Shown: piece by piece, positions 8,157 to 16,659 of the stretch | How the letters are laid out: each line of letters opens with the position of its first letter | Numbering within the stretch: position 1 is the first letter of the stretch | Assembly: GCA_903838705.1 (NCBI GenBank) | Contig: CAILZL010000034.1 | Location: 1-64,000, forward strand | Direction: 5' to 3' | Source of the DNA: an uncultured Pseudomonadota bacterium | GTDB lineage: Bacteria; Pseudomonadota; Gammaproteobacteria; Steroidobacterales; Steroidobacteraceae | DNA length: 64,000 nt | The notes under the pieces: generated by a model | Databases searched by the model: none | What the model was told of the DNA's origin: nothing | Seen by the model: only the letters and a program-made list of their open reading frames with translations | Translations under genes and position numbers: made by a program

Positions 8157-9584
8157 ATGGAATGGTCAAGGTTATTAAATGAAGTGAGGCGCAAGGATAC
8201 GGCGCAGGGGAAGTCAAGTAGAACAAGTCAGTCTTTCGTGGTTAGAACAGAGATCGAGCGGGACTACGATCGAATACTGTTCTCGACGCCGGTACGTCGT
8301 TTGGCTGACAAAACGCAGGTCTTTCCTCTAGAAAAGAATGACAGCGTTCGAAACAGGCTGACCCATTCTTACGAAGTATCGAACTTGTGCAGAAGTCTCG
8401 GCACCCGACTCGCATATTCTGATAAACGTTTTTCGAGCGAGGATGCAGCCAAGCGCAACTTACCCGCACTCCTGGCGGCAGTAGGATTGGCCCATGACCT
8501 AGGAAATCCGCCATTCGGTCATCAGGGTGAATATGCAATTCAGTCTTGGTTTAAAGACAACCCGAAAGTCCTTGGCGAGTCTTCACTAACGCCCGCGCAG
8601 AGAGCGGATTTCGAGCGGTTCGAGGGAAACGCGCAGACCCTTCGGATATTAACTCGCTTGCAAGTTGTCAATGATGACTATGGTCTCAACCCAACTTATG
8701 CAACTCTCGCGGCGCTTATGAAGTATCCCGTTGCGTCGGACGCGATTGATGAGGCAAATCAGGCGACCAAGAAGCACGGCTTTTTTCAGTCCGAGAAAGC
8801 TATTGTTGAGGAAGTATGGGCCGAGACTGGCCTGCGGCAAGGAGTTCGGCACCCTCTGACCTACCTTATGGAGGCCAGCGACGATATCGCATATGGCGTA
8901 CTTGATGCTGAAGATGCGGTAAAGAAAGGCCTTGTGTCATACCCGGATTTGGTGGAGTACCTCAAGCATCAGTGTAGAGGCGATCTACTTGCCGACCAAG
9001 TCTTGGAGAAGGCGGCGAAAGATCACTTAGAATATCGAAAAGTTAATCTGTCTCCCGCTGAGCTTAACGACATCTCCACGCAAAAGTTCCGAGTGCATGC
9101 AATTGGTGCAATGATTTCGTCAGTTTACGATTGTTTTCAAAAAAATGGATCGAAAATCGAGGAAGGAGTATTTAAGGGCGACCTTCTGGTTGCTAGTGGT
9201 GCGGCCACCCTCTGTAAAGCATTAAAAGATTTTGATCGGGAGCACGCCTATAGGCACAAGAGCGTGCTTGCAGTTGAGGCCGAAGGCTACAATACTATCC
9301 GCAGCTTAATGACATATCTGTGGATCGCCATAACTGAACGATCGGATCCTGACTTTCTTGATTCCAAGCGGAAAAGTCCAATTGCGAAGTTTGCTTACGG
9401 CAGAATTTCTGAGAACTACAGGCGTGTTGCCGAAAGTAAGAGTAATACGATGCCACTGAGGTATCGAGAAGTTCAGCTACTTACAGATATGATTTCCGGA
9501 ATGACGGATTCTTTTGCTGTTAGCCTTAACTGTGAATTGAAAAAGTATTACGATGTCAAAGATTTCAAGCTCATCGACAATTAA
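8157..9584 (+). CDS. dGTPase-family HD-domain triphosphohydrolase
   Basis: Predicted deoxyguanosinetriphosphate triphosphohydrolase (dGTP to deoxyguanosine plus triphosphate) of the HD superfamily. Family signatures appear in order in the 475 residues: FSTPVRRLADKTQV (~43-56), RLTHSYEV with metal ligand His70, AHDLGNPPFGHQGE with the His113-Asp114 pair, FEGNAQTLRIL (~155-165) and EASDDIAYGV (Asp242/243). All HD metal ligands look intact. The ATG follows GGGGAT at good spacing, 27 bp after hsdS, so it may belong to the same operon. The last 32 bp overlap the next gene. dGTPases are known both as nucleotide-pool enzymes and as antiphage proteins that drain dGTP. Placement behind a type I system in an integrated island favours a defence role here, which is inference. 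Confidence 0.88.
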   Translation: MEWSRLLNEVRRKDTAQGKSSRTSQSFVVRTEIERDYDRILFSTPVRRLADKTQVFPLEKNDSVRNRLTHSYEVSNLCRSLGTRLAYSDKRFSSEDAAKRNLPALLAAVGLAHDLGNPPFGHQGEYAIQSWFKDNPKVLGESSLTPAQRADFERFEGNAQTLRILTRLQVVNDDYGLNPTYATLAALMKYPVASDAIDEANQATKKHGFFQSEKAIVEEVWAETGLRQGVRHPLTYLMEASDDIAYGVLDAEDAVKKGLVSYPDLVEYLKHQCRGDLLADQVLEKAAKDHLEYRKVNLSPAELNDISTQKFRVHAIGAMISSVYDCFQKNGSKIEEGVFKGDLLVASGAATLCKALKDFDREHAYRHKSVLAVEAEGYNTIRSLMTYLWIAITERSDPDFLDSKRKSPIAKFAYGRISENYRRVAESKSNTMPLRYREVQLLTDMISGMTDSFAVSLNCELKKYYDVKDFKLIDN

Positions 9585-10317
9585 AAAGCGCATCACGCGC
9601 TTCTTAACGTCGACGTCTTATTGGCGTCAGGAGATAAGTGGCGTCATCGACTTGCTATCACCAGCAGGTAGTGTGGGAATTTTCGGCGGCGCACTTCGTG
9701 ATTTGGCACTAACTGGTAACCAGTCCTTCCCAAACGACGTCGATTTGGTTGTATCAACGGACGATCTGGATCATCTGTCGTGGCTGGTAAAAGATTTCCA
9801 GCCTGTTCGCAACCGATATGGCGGCTATTCATTTCGCTCCCAACACTGGAAATTTGATGTATGGGCTCTTTCTCAAACTTGGGCAATTCGTGAAGGATTG
9901 ATCCCGGCCTCGGATCTTTCTGATTTGGTGAAGACTACTTTTTTCGATTGGGATGCGATTGTCTTTGACACCAAAACCAAGCGCCTTAGCACTTGCGATG
10001 ACTATTTTGAAAAGATCTCAATGGGCATGGTGGGAATCAACTTGGCGAGGAATCCTTACCCGTTAGGGAATGCTGTTCGCGCATTGCGTATGTATTTGTC
10101 TATGAGGGCCGGGTTGTCGATTAGTTTAGGAGACTATGTGTTGTCCGTGATTGATGAGGTGGGGATGCATGAGCTCGTAGATGCAGAGCGTAAGGGATTT
10201 AGGAACCTGCTCCTCAGTGAAACCTTGCTTGAGAGTCTAATACCTAAAATTCGCGATGCTGTTGATCGGTCTGTGCCTCTTTATGTAACAGCTGGCGAGC
10301 AACTTTCACTCCACTGA
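9553..10317 (+). CDS. Nucleotidyltransferase-fold protein (poly(A) polymerase head type)
   Basis: A 254-residue protein with the polymerase-beta-type nucleotidyltransferase signature: GGALRD (Gly45-Asp50) and NDVDLVV with the metal-binding Asp62/Asp64. This matches the head domain of CCA-adding enzymes and poly(A) polymerases. It lacks the usual long C-terminal RNA-binding body, so it is not a housekeeping tRNA nucleotidyltransferase. Its start lies inside the dGTPase gene (32-bp overlap), so the two are translationally coupled and probably act together. Substrate is unknown: it could tag RNA, a protein or a small molecule. Candidate roles are a partner or regulator of the dGTPase in phage defence. 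The fold is reasonably certain; the function is not. Confidence 0.7.
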   Translation: MSKISSSSTIKKRITRFLTSTSYWRQEISGVIDLLSPAGSVGIFGGALRDLALTGNQSFPNDVDLVVSTDDLDHLSWLVKDFQPVRNRYGGYSFRSQHWKFDVWALSQTWAIREGLIPASDLSDLVKTTFFDWDAIVFDTKTKRLSTCDDYFEKISMGMVGINLARNPYPLGNAVRALRMYLSMRAGLSISLGDYVLSVIDEVGMHELVDAERKGFRNLLLSETLLESLIPKIRDAVDRSVPLYVTAGEQLSLH

Positions 10318-10673
10318 CTTCGAGCAAACAAAAGTTAATTCATTAGGGCTTGTATAAGCGTTCACAGCTATTTTCTTTGAATAAACGCTTGTCGATCTGA
10401 TGATAAGGAGGATATCGCTTGGCCGCGGCTCCCTTCTGATGAGCCATGTATTTGCGCTTAATCTTGATCATGAGCATCATGCTGAATTTTCGGCGGTTGC
10501 TGGAGGCGGGATTGCCACTTTCCCGTTTCATCGGTTTTTCACATATGGCACCCCCATGCTTGGACGTTGACTTGTCTGCTAGCGCGGGCGTTAAATCGTC
10601 CTGTGCCCTGATGCAGGATAAGGCATCGGAAGCGCTCAAGAAGAACCAAAAAGAATTGGTGGAGGGCTGTTGG
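10318..10673. other. Unassigned gap after the nucleotidyltransferase gene
   Basis: About 356 bp. Open frames exist on both strands here (for example an antisense frame at 10343-10783), but I recognise no family and see no convincing ribosome site. It presumably holds the promoter of the DUF1566 gene; decayed coding sequence is possible. Confidence 0.4.
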
Positions 10674-11345
10674 ATGATTAAGCCAATGACATGGGTGTGC
10701 AGCGTGATGTTGCTATTGACATGTGCTATGGCTGCGCCGGCTGCAACCATCGGTCTGACTGCCATCGAAGTCAAAGGCGACAAGATGGTGAATGACTCAG
10801 TATTGGATGTGACTTGGGCAGATGTGGTGCCAGCAAGTCTTGTTCCTTTTTATGCGGGGCCAAATAATTGTTGTGGAATTGGCTATGTCGGTAGCGCTCA
10901 GCAATGGGTTTCCAGCCTGAGCGAGGCTAATTATGGCGGTCATAACGATTGGCGCTTGGCTTCATTATGGCCTATAGAGGACAGCATTTATTGTGTACCA
11001 AGCTCCATAGATGAGATGGGTTGCCTGTTCAATAACGAACTTGGTGTTTCATATGGGAAAGAAGTCACCTATTTCGGTCCCTTCACAACACTTGGTACAT
11101 ATCAGAATTATTGGTCTGCAACTGAGTCTCATATATCACCAACTGTAAGAGACGCACGTGTTTTCTATACGGGTTTCGCAAGTCGAGGCACGGCACCCGA
11201 GGGATACTACTTAGGGGCATTGGCTGTGCGCACCGGCCAAACACTAGACGCTACTCCGCCGGTTACTCCCATCCCTGCAACTATTTGGCTGCTCTTATCT
11301 GGCATCGGCGGCATAAGCGTGTTTGCAGGAGGCCGTAAATCCTGA
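10674..11345 (+). CDS. Secreted DUF1566-like protein with PEP-CTERM-type tail
   Basis: A 223-residue exported protein. It begins with a signal peptide (MIKPMTWVCSVMLLLTCAMA). The middle resembles the Lcl/DUF1566 fold, with the hallmarks GGHNDWRLAS (~95) and NYWSATES (~145). The C-terminus reads PIPATIWLLLSGIGGISVFA followed by GGRKS. That is a Pro-rich start, one hydrophobic helix and a short basic end, the plan of VPLPAxxWL-type PEP-CTERM sorting tails that exosortases process. The ATG at 10674 follows GGTGGAGGG. An upstream in-frame extension to 10446 would bury the signal peptide and is rejected. Function beyond surface display is unknown. An exosortase gene lies ~6 kb away but is of a type that normally handles a different tail motif. 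Confidence 0.65.
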   Translation: MIKPMTWVCSVMLLLTCAMAAPAATIGLTAIEVKGDKMVNDSVLDVTWADVVPASLVPFYAGPNNCCGIGYVGSAQQWVSSLSEANYGGHNDWRLASLWPIEDSIYCVPSSIDEMGCLFNNELGVSYGKEVTYFGPFTTLGTYQNYWSATESHISPTVRDARVFYTGFASRGTAPEGYYLGALAVRTGQTLDATPPVTPIPATIWLLLSGIGGISVFAGGRKS

Positions 11346-11434
11346 ATTTTATTGTGCTATAGAAAGGCTGGAGGGCTCCATGATTCGCAAGACTTCTGGC
11401 CGCTAGGTAATTAACCACTAAGAAGTGATACTCA

Positions 11435-12262
11435 ATGAAACGGGCAATATTTGTATCGGCAACTATTCTGATGTCTGGCTTTGTATTGAGTGCGTGCAGT
11501 AAAGGTGTTTCAACTCCTAGTTATGAGGAAACCCTCAAGCAGAAATGTGATGGCGGAGGCACTGAATATTGTACGGCATTAGGTGAGGCCTACATGAATG
11601 GTGGAGATGTCCTGAATATTAAAGAGGACTTATATAAAGCTGTGTTCTATCTGCAGAAAGCCTGTAATGAAAAGAATGCAGAAGCGTGTAGTAATTTGGG
11701 TGCGGCATATGCGACCGGAAAAGGTGTTGAGCTGGACCGATCCAAGGCATTGCAGCTGTACCAAACGGCTTGCGATGGTGGCGATGCTAATAGTTGTAGC
11801 AAAGTCGGCATAGGGTATGAGATAGGTTTGGGTGTTGAGCAGGACAGCTTCAAAGCGGTAGGGTTTTACGAGAGGGCCTGCAATGGAGGTGATGCCCTAG
11901 GTTGTTTTAGTTCGGGTTTGGGGTACGGTACTGGGCAAGGTGTCAAACAAGATTACATCAAGGCGCTTGAGTATTTTCGCAAAGCTTGTGATGGAGAGTT
12001 TGCTAGAGGTTGCTATAACTTAGGTTTGATGTTTGCCACCGGTAAAGGCGTCAATCAGGATGAGGTGAAGGCTTTGGAGTTTTATGGCAAAGCCTGTGAA
12101 GGAGACTTTGCTGAAGGCTGCTTTAACTTGGGGCTCTTGTACATCTATGGTGAGGGTGTAAGTCAGAGCAAGAATGAAGCCCTCAAGTATTTTGGTAAGG
12201 CCTGTGATCTGAAGTTGCAATCAGGTTGCGATGGCTACGCGAAGCTGAATGTTAGTGAGTGA
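11435..12262 (+). CDS. Sel1-repeat lipoprotein
   Basis: A 275-residue predicted lipoprotein: signal peptide with lipobox LSAC (Cys21), then about six Sel1-like repeats of ~36 residues in the cysteine-paired style of Helicobacter Hcp proteins (xACxxGxAxxCxxLGxxYxxGxGVxQD). Each repeat has two spaced cysteines, expected to form a disulfide outside the cytoplasm. Sel1 repeats are alpha-solenoid protein-binding scaffolds; some secreted members bind peptidoglycan fragments or have beta-lactamase-like activity. The next gene, 36 bp downstream, is a longer paralogue ending in the same way (KYFGKACDLK). No partner can be assigned. Located in the island's cargo. Confidence 0.8.
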   Translation: MKRAIFVSATILMSGFVLSACSKGVSTPSYEETLKQKCDGGGTEYCTALGEAYMNGGDVLNIKEDLYKAVFYLQKACNEKNAEACSNLGAAYATGKGVELDRSKALQLYQTACDGGDANSCSKVGIGYEIGLGVEQDSFKAVGFYERACNGGDALGCFSSGLGYGTGQGVKQDYIKALEYFRKACDGEFARGCYNLGLMFATGKGVNQDEVKALEFYGKACEGDFAEGCFNLGLLYIYGEGVSQSKNEALKYFGKACDLKLQSGCDGYAKLNVSE

Positions 12263-12298
12263 CTTCAGTTGCAATTACACTTTGGCACAGGAATCATC

Positions 12299-13768
12299 AT
12301 GAATCTCTTAATTATTTTCCTCATGTCTGTACTGATGAGTGAAGAATTGTTCGCGGCTCAGATTGAATCGGCTACGGCAAGCCAGGGTGCTGATGTTGTT
12401 AAGCTTGAGAAGTCCTGTGTAAGTGGTTCTGCTGTAGACTGCAGTGCGTTGGGCTTTAATTATTTGTTTGGTCAGGGCGTCAAACAGGATCACTTCAAGT
12501 CTGTGGGGCTGTACGAGAAAGCCTGTGATGGTGGTGATGCTGCAGGCTGCGCTAACTTGGGCGCGATGTACGCCACCGGTCAGGGCGTCAAACAGGATTA
12601 CTTCAAGGCTGTGGGGCTGTACCAGAAGGCCTGTGATGGTGGTAATGCTATAGGCTGCACTAACTTGGGCGCGATGTACGCCACCGGTCAGGGCATCAAA
12701 CAGGATTACTTTAAGGCTGTGGGGCTATACCAGAAAGCCTGTGATGGTGAAGCTGCAGGTTGCGCGAACTTGGGCGTGATGTACGCCAGCGGTCAGGGCG
12801 TCAAGCAGGATTACTTTAAGGCTGTGGGGCTGTATCAGAAAGCCTGTGATGGTGGTAATGCTATGGGCTGCTATAACTTGGGTGCGATGTATCATAAAGG
12901 TAATGGCGTCAAACAGGATTACTTTAAGGCAGTGGGGCTGTATCAGAAAGCCTGTGACGGTGGTGAAGCTGCAGGCTGCGCTAATTTGGGCGTGAGGTAC
13001 TACAGAGGTGATGGCGTCAAACAGGATTACTTCAAGGCTGTAGGGCTGTACGAGAAGGCCTGTGATGGTGGTAATGCTATAGGCTGCGGTAACTTGGGTG
13101 CGATGTACGCCAGCGGTGATGGCGTCAAGCAGGATTATTTCAAGGCTATGGAGCTGTACCAGAAGGCCTGTGATGGTGGTGTTGCTGCAGGCTGTGCCAG
13201 CTTGGGTGTGATGTACCACAAAGGTGATGGCGTCAAACAGGATTACTCCAAGGCTGTGGGGCTATACCAGAAAGCCTGTGATGGTGGTGATGCTGGGGGC
13301 TGCGGTAACTTGGGCGTGATGTACCAAAAAGGTGACGGCGTCAAACAGGATTACTTCAAGGCTGTGGGGCTCTATGAGAAAGCTTGTGATGGTGGTGATG
13401 CTGGGGGCTGCGCTAACTTGGGCTTGGTGTACGTTAGCGGTGATGGCGTCAAACAGGATTATTTCAAGGCTGTGGGGTTGTACCAGAAAGCTTGTGATGG
13501 TGGTGTTGCTGCAGGCTGCGCTAACTTGGGTGCGATGTACGCCAGCGGTGATGGTGTCAAACAGGATTACTTCAAGGCTGTGGGACTCTACGAGAAAGCT
13601 TGTGATGGTGGTAATGCTATAGGCTGCGCTAACTTGGGAGTGATGTATTTACGAGGGAAAGGCATTCGTCAAAGCAACGCAGAGGCTCTCAAGTACTTCG
13701 GCAAAGCATGTGACTTGAAAGAACAAGACGGCTGCACCAACTACGCTGAGCTAAATGCTGGAAAATGA
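12299..13768 (+). CDS. Long Sel1-repeat secreted protein, twelve tandem repeats
   Basis: A 489-residue protein: signal peptide MNLLIIFLMSVLMSEELFAA, a short cysteine-containing linker, then twelve consecutive Sel1 repeats. The repeats are 36 residues each except the third, which has 35. The internal ten are nearly identical (NLGAMYxxGxGVKQDYFKAV then GLYQKACDGG) and each carries two cysteines. The last repeat diverges to the KYFGKACDLK ending shared with the preceding lipoprotein. The ATG at 12299 follows AGGA eight bases upstream; an in-frame TTG at 12269 is less likely. There is no lipobox, so it is probably periplasmic or secreted. The near-identity at DNA level suggests recent expansion by slippage or unequal recombination. 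Likely a protein-interaction scaffold; partner unknown. Confidence 0.82.
   Translation: MNLLIIFLMSVLMSEELFAAQIESATASQGADVVKLEKSCVSGSAVDCSALGFNYLFGQGVKQDHFKSVGLYEKACDGGDAAGCANLGAMYATGQGVKQDYFKAVGLYQKACDGGNAIGCTNLGAMYATGQGIKQDYFKAVGLYQKACDGEAAGCANLGVMYASGQGVKQDYFKAVGLYQKACDGGNAMGCYNLGAMYHKGNGVKQDYFKAVGLYQKACDGGEAAGCANLGVRYYRGDGVKQDYFKAVGLYEKACDGGNAIGCGNLGAMYASGDGVKQDYFKAMELYQKACDGGVAAGCASLGVMYHKGDGVKQDYSKAVGLYQKACDGGDAGGCGNLGVMYQKGDGVKQDYFKAVGLYEKACDGGDAGGCANLGLVYVSGDGVKQDYFKAVGLYQKACDGGVAAGCANLGAMYASGDGVKQDYFKAVGLYEKACDGGNAIGCANLGVMYLRGKGIRQSNAEALKYFGKACDLKEQDGCTNYAELNAGK
12446..13738. repeat. Tandem array of twelve ~108-bp units inside a Sel1 gene
   Basis: In-frame direct repeats of 108 bp (one of 105 bp) containing the recurrent GGCGTCAAACAGGATTACTT and GAAAGCCTGTGATGGTGGT segments. 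The inner copies differ mainly at a few codons between the conserved cysteines. Units are multiples of three, so copy-number change keeps the frame. Confidence 0.9.
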
Positions 13769-13931
13769 CTGTATTTGATTTCACATGATAAGTATGATCC
13801 CTTTGGCGCGGTGGTCTGGGCGTGTTTGCCCAGAATCGCATAGCCTGAGTATTACGCAATGTGATCATGGCAGGTTAATTTGTAGCGGTTGCCTATGGGG
13901 ATGCATACCGCAAGCTGTTTGGTCTGTTTGC

Positions 13932-14606
13932 CTAATCGATTGACTCGATCAAGCTGCTGTCATTGTTCCTGGGTGTGTTCACCCGTTTACTGACCGGCCA
14001 TGCGCGGAGTAATTCATCCGGATAGGGTTTGAGTGATGCGAAGGCATCTTGTGTGTTGCCCGATAGCCAGACTTCATGATCTTCACTTAGCAGCAGAGCC
14101 GGCTCACGTTGCTTGTCATTGTGAATGCGTGCCATGAAGGGTGAAGCGGGCAGGGTGATGATGGTGCAGCTTTCGATCACCTCGCCACTGTCGGTGGTAG
14201 AGCGATCCCACAGTCCTGCAAAGCCGAAGATCGCCTGATCCTGTAGATGAATGTAGTAGGGCTGCTTGTTGCCATCCTCTTTCAAATGCCATTCGTAGAA
14301 GCCACTGGCCGGCAGGATGCAGCGCTGCTGATGTTTCCAGGGACCGCGCCAACTGGCTGCGGTGTGCAGGTTCTCGACTCTGGCATTGATGGTGCTGACC
14401 TTGGGCGGGATGCCCTTGGCCCAGAACGGCACCAGTCCCCAGCGCATCAATAGCCCTTCACGTTCACCCTGAATCTGGCGGATCACCGGCACAGACTGTG
14501 AGGGCGCCACGTTGTAGCTGTCACGCAGTTCACCCCAGTGCGGGTGCGCGACCTTGAAGGCTGCCTCAATGGCTGTCTGGTTGTTAATGACATAGCGTCC
14601 GCACAT
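13932..14606 (-). CDS. SRAP-family abasic-site DNA-protein crosslink protein (YedK/HMCES)
   Basis: A 224-residue SOS response-associated peptidase-fold protein that shields abasic sites in single-stranded DNA by a covalent thiazolidine link through its N-terminal cysteine. Key residues are present: Cys2 after Met removal (MCGRY), Asn74 in INARVE, Glu105 in GFYEW and His162 in RIHND. The segment after that histidine (NDKQREPALL) differs from the usual HDRMPVIL, which is odd but leaves the catalytic histidine. It is transcribed away from umuD; the 74-bp gap between the two starts contains a LexA box at 14634-14649, so both sides are probably SOS-induced. It forms a mobile DNA-damage tolerance cassette with umuDC. 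Confidence 0.92.
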   Translation of the reverse strand: MCGRYVINNQTAIEAAFKVAHPHWGELRDSYNVAPSQSVPVIRQIQGEREGLLMRWGLVPFWAKGIPPKVSTINARVENLHTAASWRGPWKHQQRCILPASGFYEWHLKEDGNKQPYYIHLQDQAIFGFAGLWDRSTTDSGEVIESCTIITLPASPFMARIHNDKQREPALLLSEDHEVWLSGNTQDAFASLKPYPDELLRAWPVSKRVNTPRNNDSSLIESID

Positions 14607-14633
14607 GGCCGCAGTATACAGCTTGCCTTAAAG

Positions 14634-14649
14634 CTGGATATTTGTACAG
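14634..14649. promoter_or_regulatory. LexA (SOS) box between SRAP and umuD genes
   Basis: CTGGATATTTGTACAG matches the CTG(T)-N8-ACAG LexA operator pattern with one change in the left arm. It lies 28 bp from the SRAP start and 32 bp from the umuD start, so one site could repress both divergent transcripts. Confidence 0.8.
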
Positions 14650-14680
14650 TATGCGACCTTGTTTGCCGATCCGGTGTCCC

Positions 14681-15115
14681 ATGTCCATCCTGTCCCGTCC
14701 GCTGCCCGTTGCCGATACGCTGTCTTTACTGCCCCTGTCATTGATGAGCAGTGAGGTGCGGGCGGGCTTTCCCTCACCAGCCGATGACTTCGCTGAGTCT
14801 TCCCTCGATCTCAATGAACTGATGATCCAGCACAAGGAGGCGACCTTCTTCTGCCGCGTCAAAGGCCGATCGATGGAAGGGGCAGGTATCTTTGAAGGCG
14901 ACCTGCTGGTGATCGACCGCGCGATCACGCCACGCAGTGGCTGCATCGTCGTCGCAGCGGTGGATGGTGAACTGACCGTCAAACGCTTCATGCAGCGCAA
15001 TGGGCAGGTGCAGCTGGAAGCCGCCTCACCGAAGTTCCCGCCCATCACCTTCCATGACGGACAGGAATTGCAGGTCTGGGGTGTGGTCACCGGCAGTGTG
15101 CGTCGTTTCGGGTAA
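14681..15115 (+). CDS. umuD: UmuD-type SOS mutagenesis protein (S24 autoprotease)
   Basis: Processed subunit of error-prone DNA polymerase V. The 144-residue protein (E. coli UmuD has 139) has the self-cleavage site in VRAGFPSP (Ala28-Gly29), nucleophile Ser64 in GRSMEGAG and general-base Lys101 in LTVKRF, all intact. RecA filaments would trigger cleavage to UmuD'. I chose the ATG at 14681 because an upstream ATG (14651) abuts the LexA box and would leave no leader; the site has no strong Shine-Dalgarno. umuC begins seven bases after the stop. The adjacent LexA box implies SOS control. Confidence 0.92.
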   Translation: MSILSRPLPVADTLSLLPLSLMSSEVRAGFPSPADDFAESSLDLNELMIQHKEATFFCRVKGRSMEGAGIFEGDLLVIDRAITPRSGCIVVAAVDGELTVKRFMQRNGQVQLEAASPKFPPITFHDGQELQVWGVVTGSVRRFG

Positions 15116-15121
15116 GTGCTC

Positions 15122-16390
15122 ATGAGCTTGTTTGCACTGGTGGATGTAAACAGCTTCTACTGCTCCTGCGAGCGGGTATTCAATCCCCGTCTACAGCAGG
15201 TGCCGGTGGTGGTGCTGTCGAACAATGATGGCTGTGTGATTGCCAGAACAGCGGAAGCCAAGGCGGCAGGGATCGCGATGGGTGCACCGCTATTTCAGAT
15301 ACGTGAGGTGGTGCGTCGGTATGGCGTGAAGGTGTATTCCAGTAACTATGCGCTGTATGGCGACATGAGCCGTCGTGCCATGAGTGTCATTGGTCAGTTC
15401 TCACCGCGTGCGGAAATCTACTCCATCGATGAATGCTTTCTGGACCTGGAAGGGTTTCACTCTATGGACCTGACCGACTATGGCCAGCGCATTCGCAGTC
15501 AGGTACTGCAATGGACAGGACTGCCGGTCTGCGTAGGCATCGGACCGACCAAGACACTGGCCAAGTTGGCCAATCACTTTGCCAAGAAGCGATCGCAATT
15601 TGCCGGCGTCTGTCATCTGCCGGCATTGACGGATGCAGAGCAGGCACTCCTGCTGGAAGACACGCCGGTTGCTGACGTGTGGGGCGTGGGCAGAAAACTC
15701 ACCCCGAAACTACAGGCTATGGGTATTCATACTGCCAGAGACCTGCAAGGTGCTTCTGCTGCACGCATCCGTCAGCACTTCGGTGTGGTACTGGAGCGCA
15801 CGGTGCGAGAGCTCACAGGGCAAGTCTGTTTCGATCTGGAAGAACAGCCTCCACCGCGTCAGCAGATTGTGGTCTCACGATCCTTCGGTGAGCGGGTAAC
15901 GAGCCTTGAAGAGTTACGCAGTGCGGTGATGAACCATGCCGAACGGGCTGCGGAGAAGCTCAGGCGTCAGGATGGGGTGACCCAGCGCATCATGGTGTTT
16001 ATTCACACCAGTCCGTTCAATCAGAACGAGCCTTACTATGCCAATTCAGTGACCGTGCCATTACGAACGCCGAGCAATGACTCGCGAGTACTGGTGCAGG
16101 CAGCGTGTAATGGCCTGAAGCAGATTTATCGAACTGGCTATCGCTACATGAAGGCAGGAGTGATGTTGCTAGACTTAAGTCCAAAAGCAGTAGCGCAAGG
16201 TGACTTATGGGCAACAGAAGATGCCCCCAGCCCGTTGATGGCGACACTGGATAAGATCAATGGCAGGATGGGGCGGCAGTCTGTGACCTTTGCCGGTGCG
16301 CTCAGCAAAGCGGGGTGGAAGATGAAGCAGGATAATCTGTCACCACGCTACACCACTAACTGGGCAGACATCCCCACAGTCAGAGCATGA
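15122..16390 (+). CDS. umuC: UmuC-type Y-family DNA polymerase V catalytic subunit
   Basis: Translesion polymerase that pairs with UmuD'. The 422-residue product has the Y-family start [17 protein letters not shown], with the first catalytic aspartate in ALVDVN, and the palm motif [10 protein letters not shown] holding the Asp-Glu pair. [20 protein letters not shown] and helix-hairpin-helix [11 protein letters not shown] follow, then the little-finger domain and a UmuC-type C-terminal tail ending near residue 422. The ATG at 15122 gives the canonical N-terminus; a GTG six bases earlier is in frame but less likely. Forms an operon with umuD. Plasmid- and island-borne umuDC copies are common, so this may duplicate a chromosomal set. 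It is the last gene before the island's tRNA-Thr junction. Confidence 0.95.
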   Translation: MSLFALVDVNSFYCSCERVFNPRLQQVPVVVLSNNDGCVIARTAEAKAAGIAMGAPLFQIREVVRRYGVKVYSSNYALYGDMSRRAMSVIGQFSPRAEIYSIDECFLDLEGFHSMDLTDYGQRIRSQVLQWTGLPVCVGIGPTKTLAKLANHFAKKRSQFAGVCHLPALTDAEQALLLEDTPVADVWGVGRKLTPKLQAMGIHTARDLQGASAARIRQHFGVVLERTVRELTGQVCFDLEEQPPPRQQIVVSRSFGERVTSLEELRSAVMNHAERAAEKLRRQDGVTQRIMVFIHTSPFNQNEPYYANSVTVPLRTPSNDSRVLVQAACNGLKQIYRTGYRYMKAGVMLLDLSPKAVAQGDLWATEDAPSPLMATLDKINGRMGRQSVTFAGALSKAGWKMKQDNLSPRYTTNWADIPTVRA

Positions 16391-16659
16391 ATGAATGAGC
16401 TGATGCGTGAGCTTTCTTATTCTGTGACGACGCGAATAATTATAAATGCAGGGTGTTCTAACAATGTTGTGTTTGCGTATCGTGAGGGATTGTCGGCTTC
16501 ACTGATCTGATCGCTTGTTGTTTAACGAATAAGGGAAATTCAAATTAGTGGCATGTTCAAAATGACTGTGCCATAACTGTGACATGGTGAGGCTTGGATC
16601 GGGGTTGGCAAGCGATACAAGTGATTGAATTTATTGAACCTATAGATACCAGGATAGCT

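Noticed and set aside
10343-10783. 146-codon antisense frame before the DUF1566 gene
   Set aside because: It overlaps the start of a supported gene on the other strand, has no recognisable domain and no ribosome site. Decayed coding sequence cannot be excluded.
12725-13219. 164-codon antisense frame inside the Sel1 array
   Set aside because: It is a mirror of the repeat composition; no ribosome site or family.
12446-13738. CRISPR-like regular repeats
   Set aside because: The 108-bp period is fully coding, with no short repeat/unique spacer pattern; these are Sel1 protein repeats.
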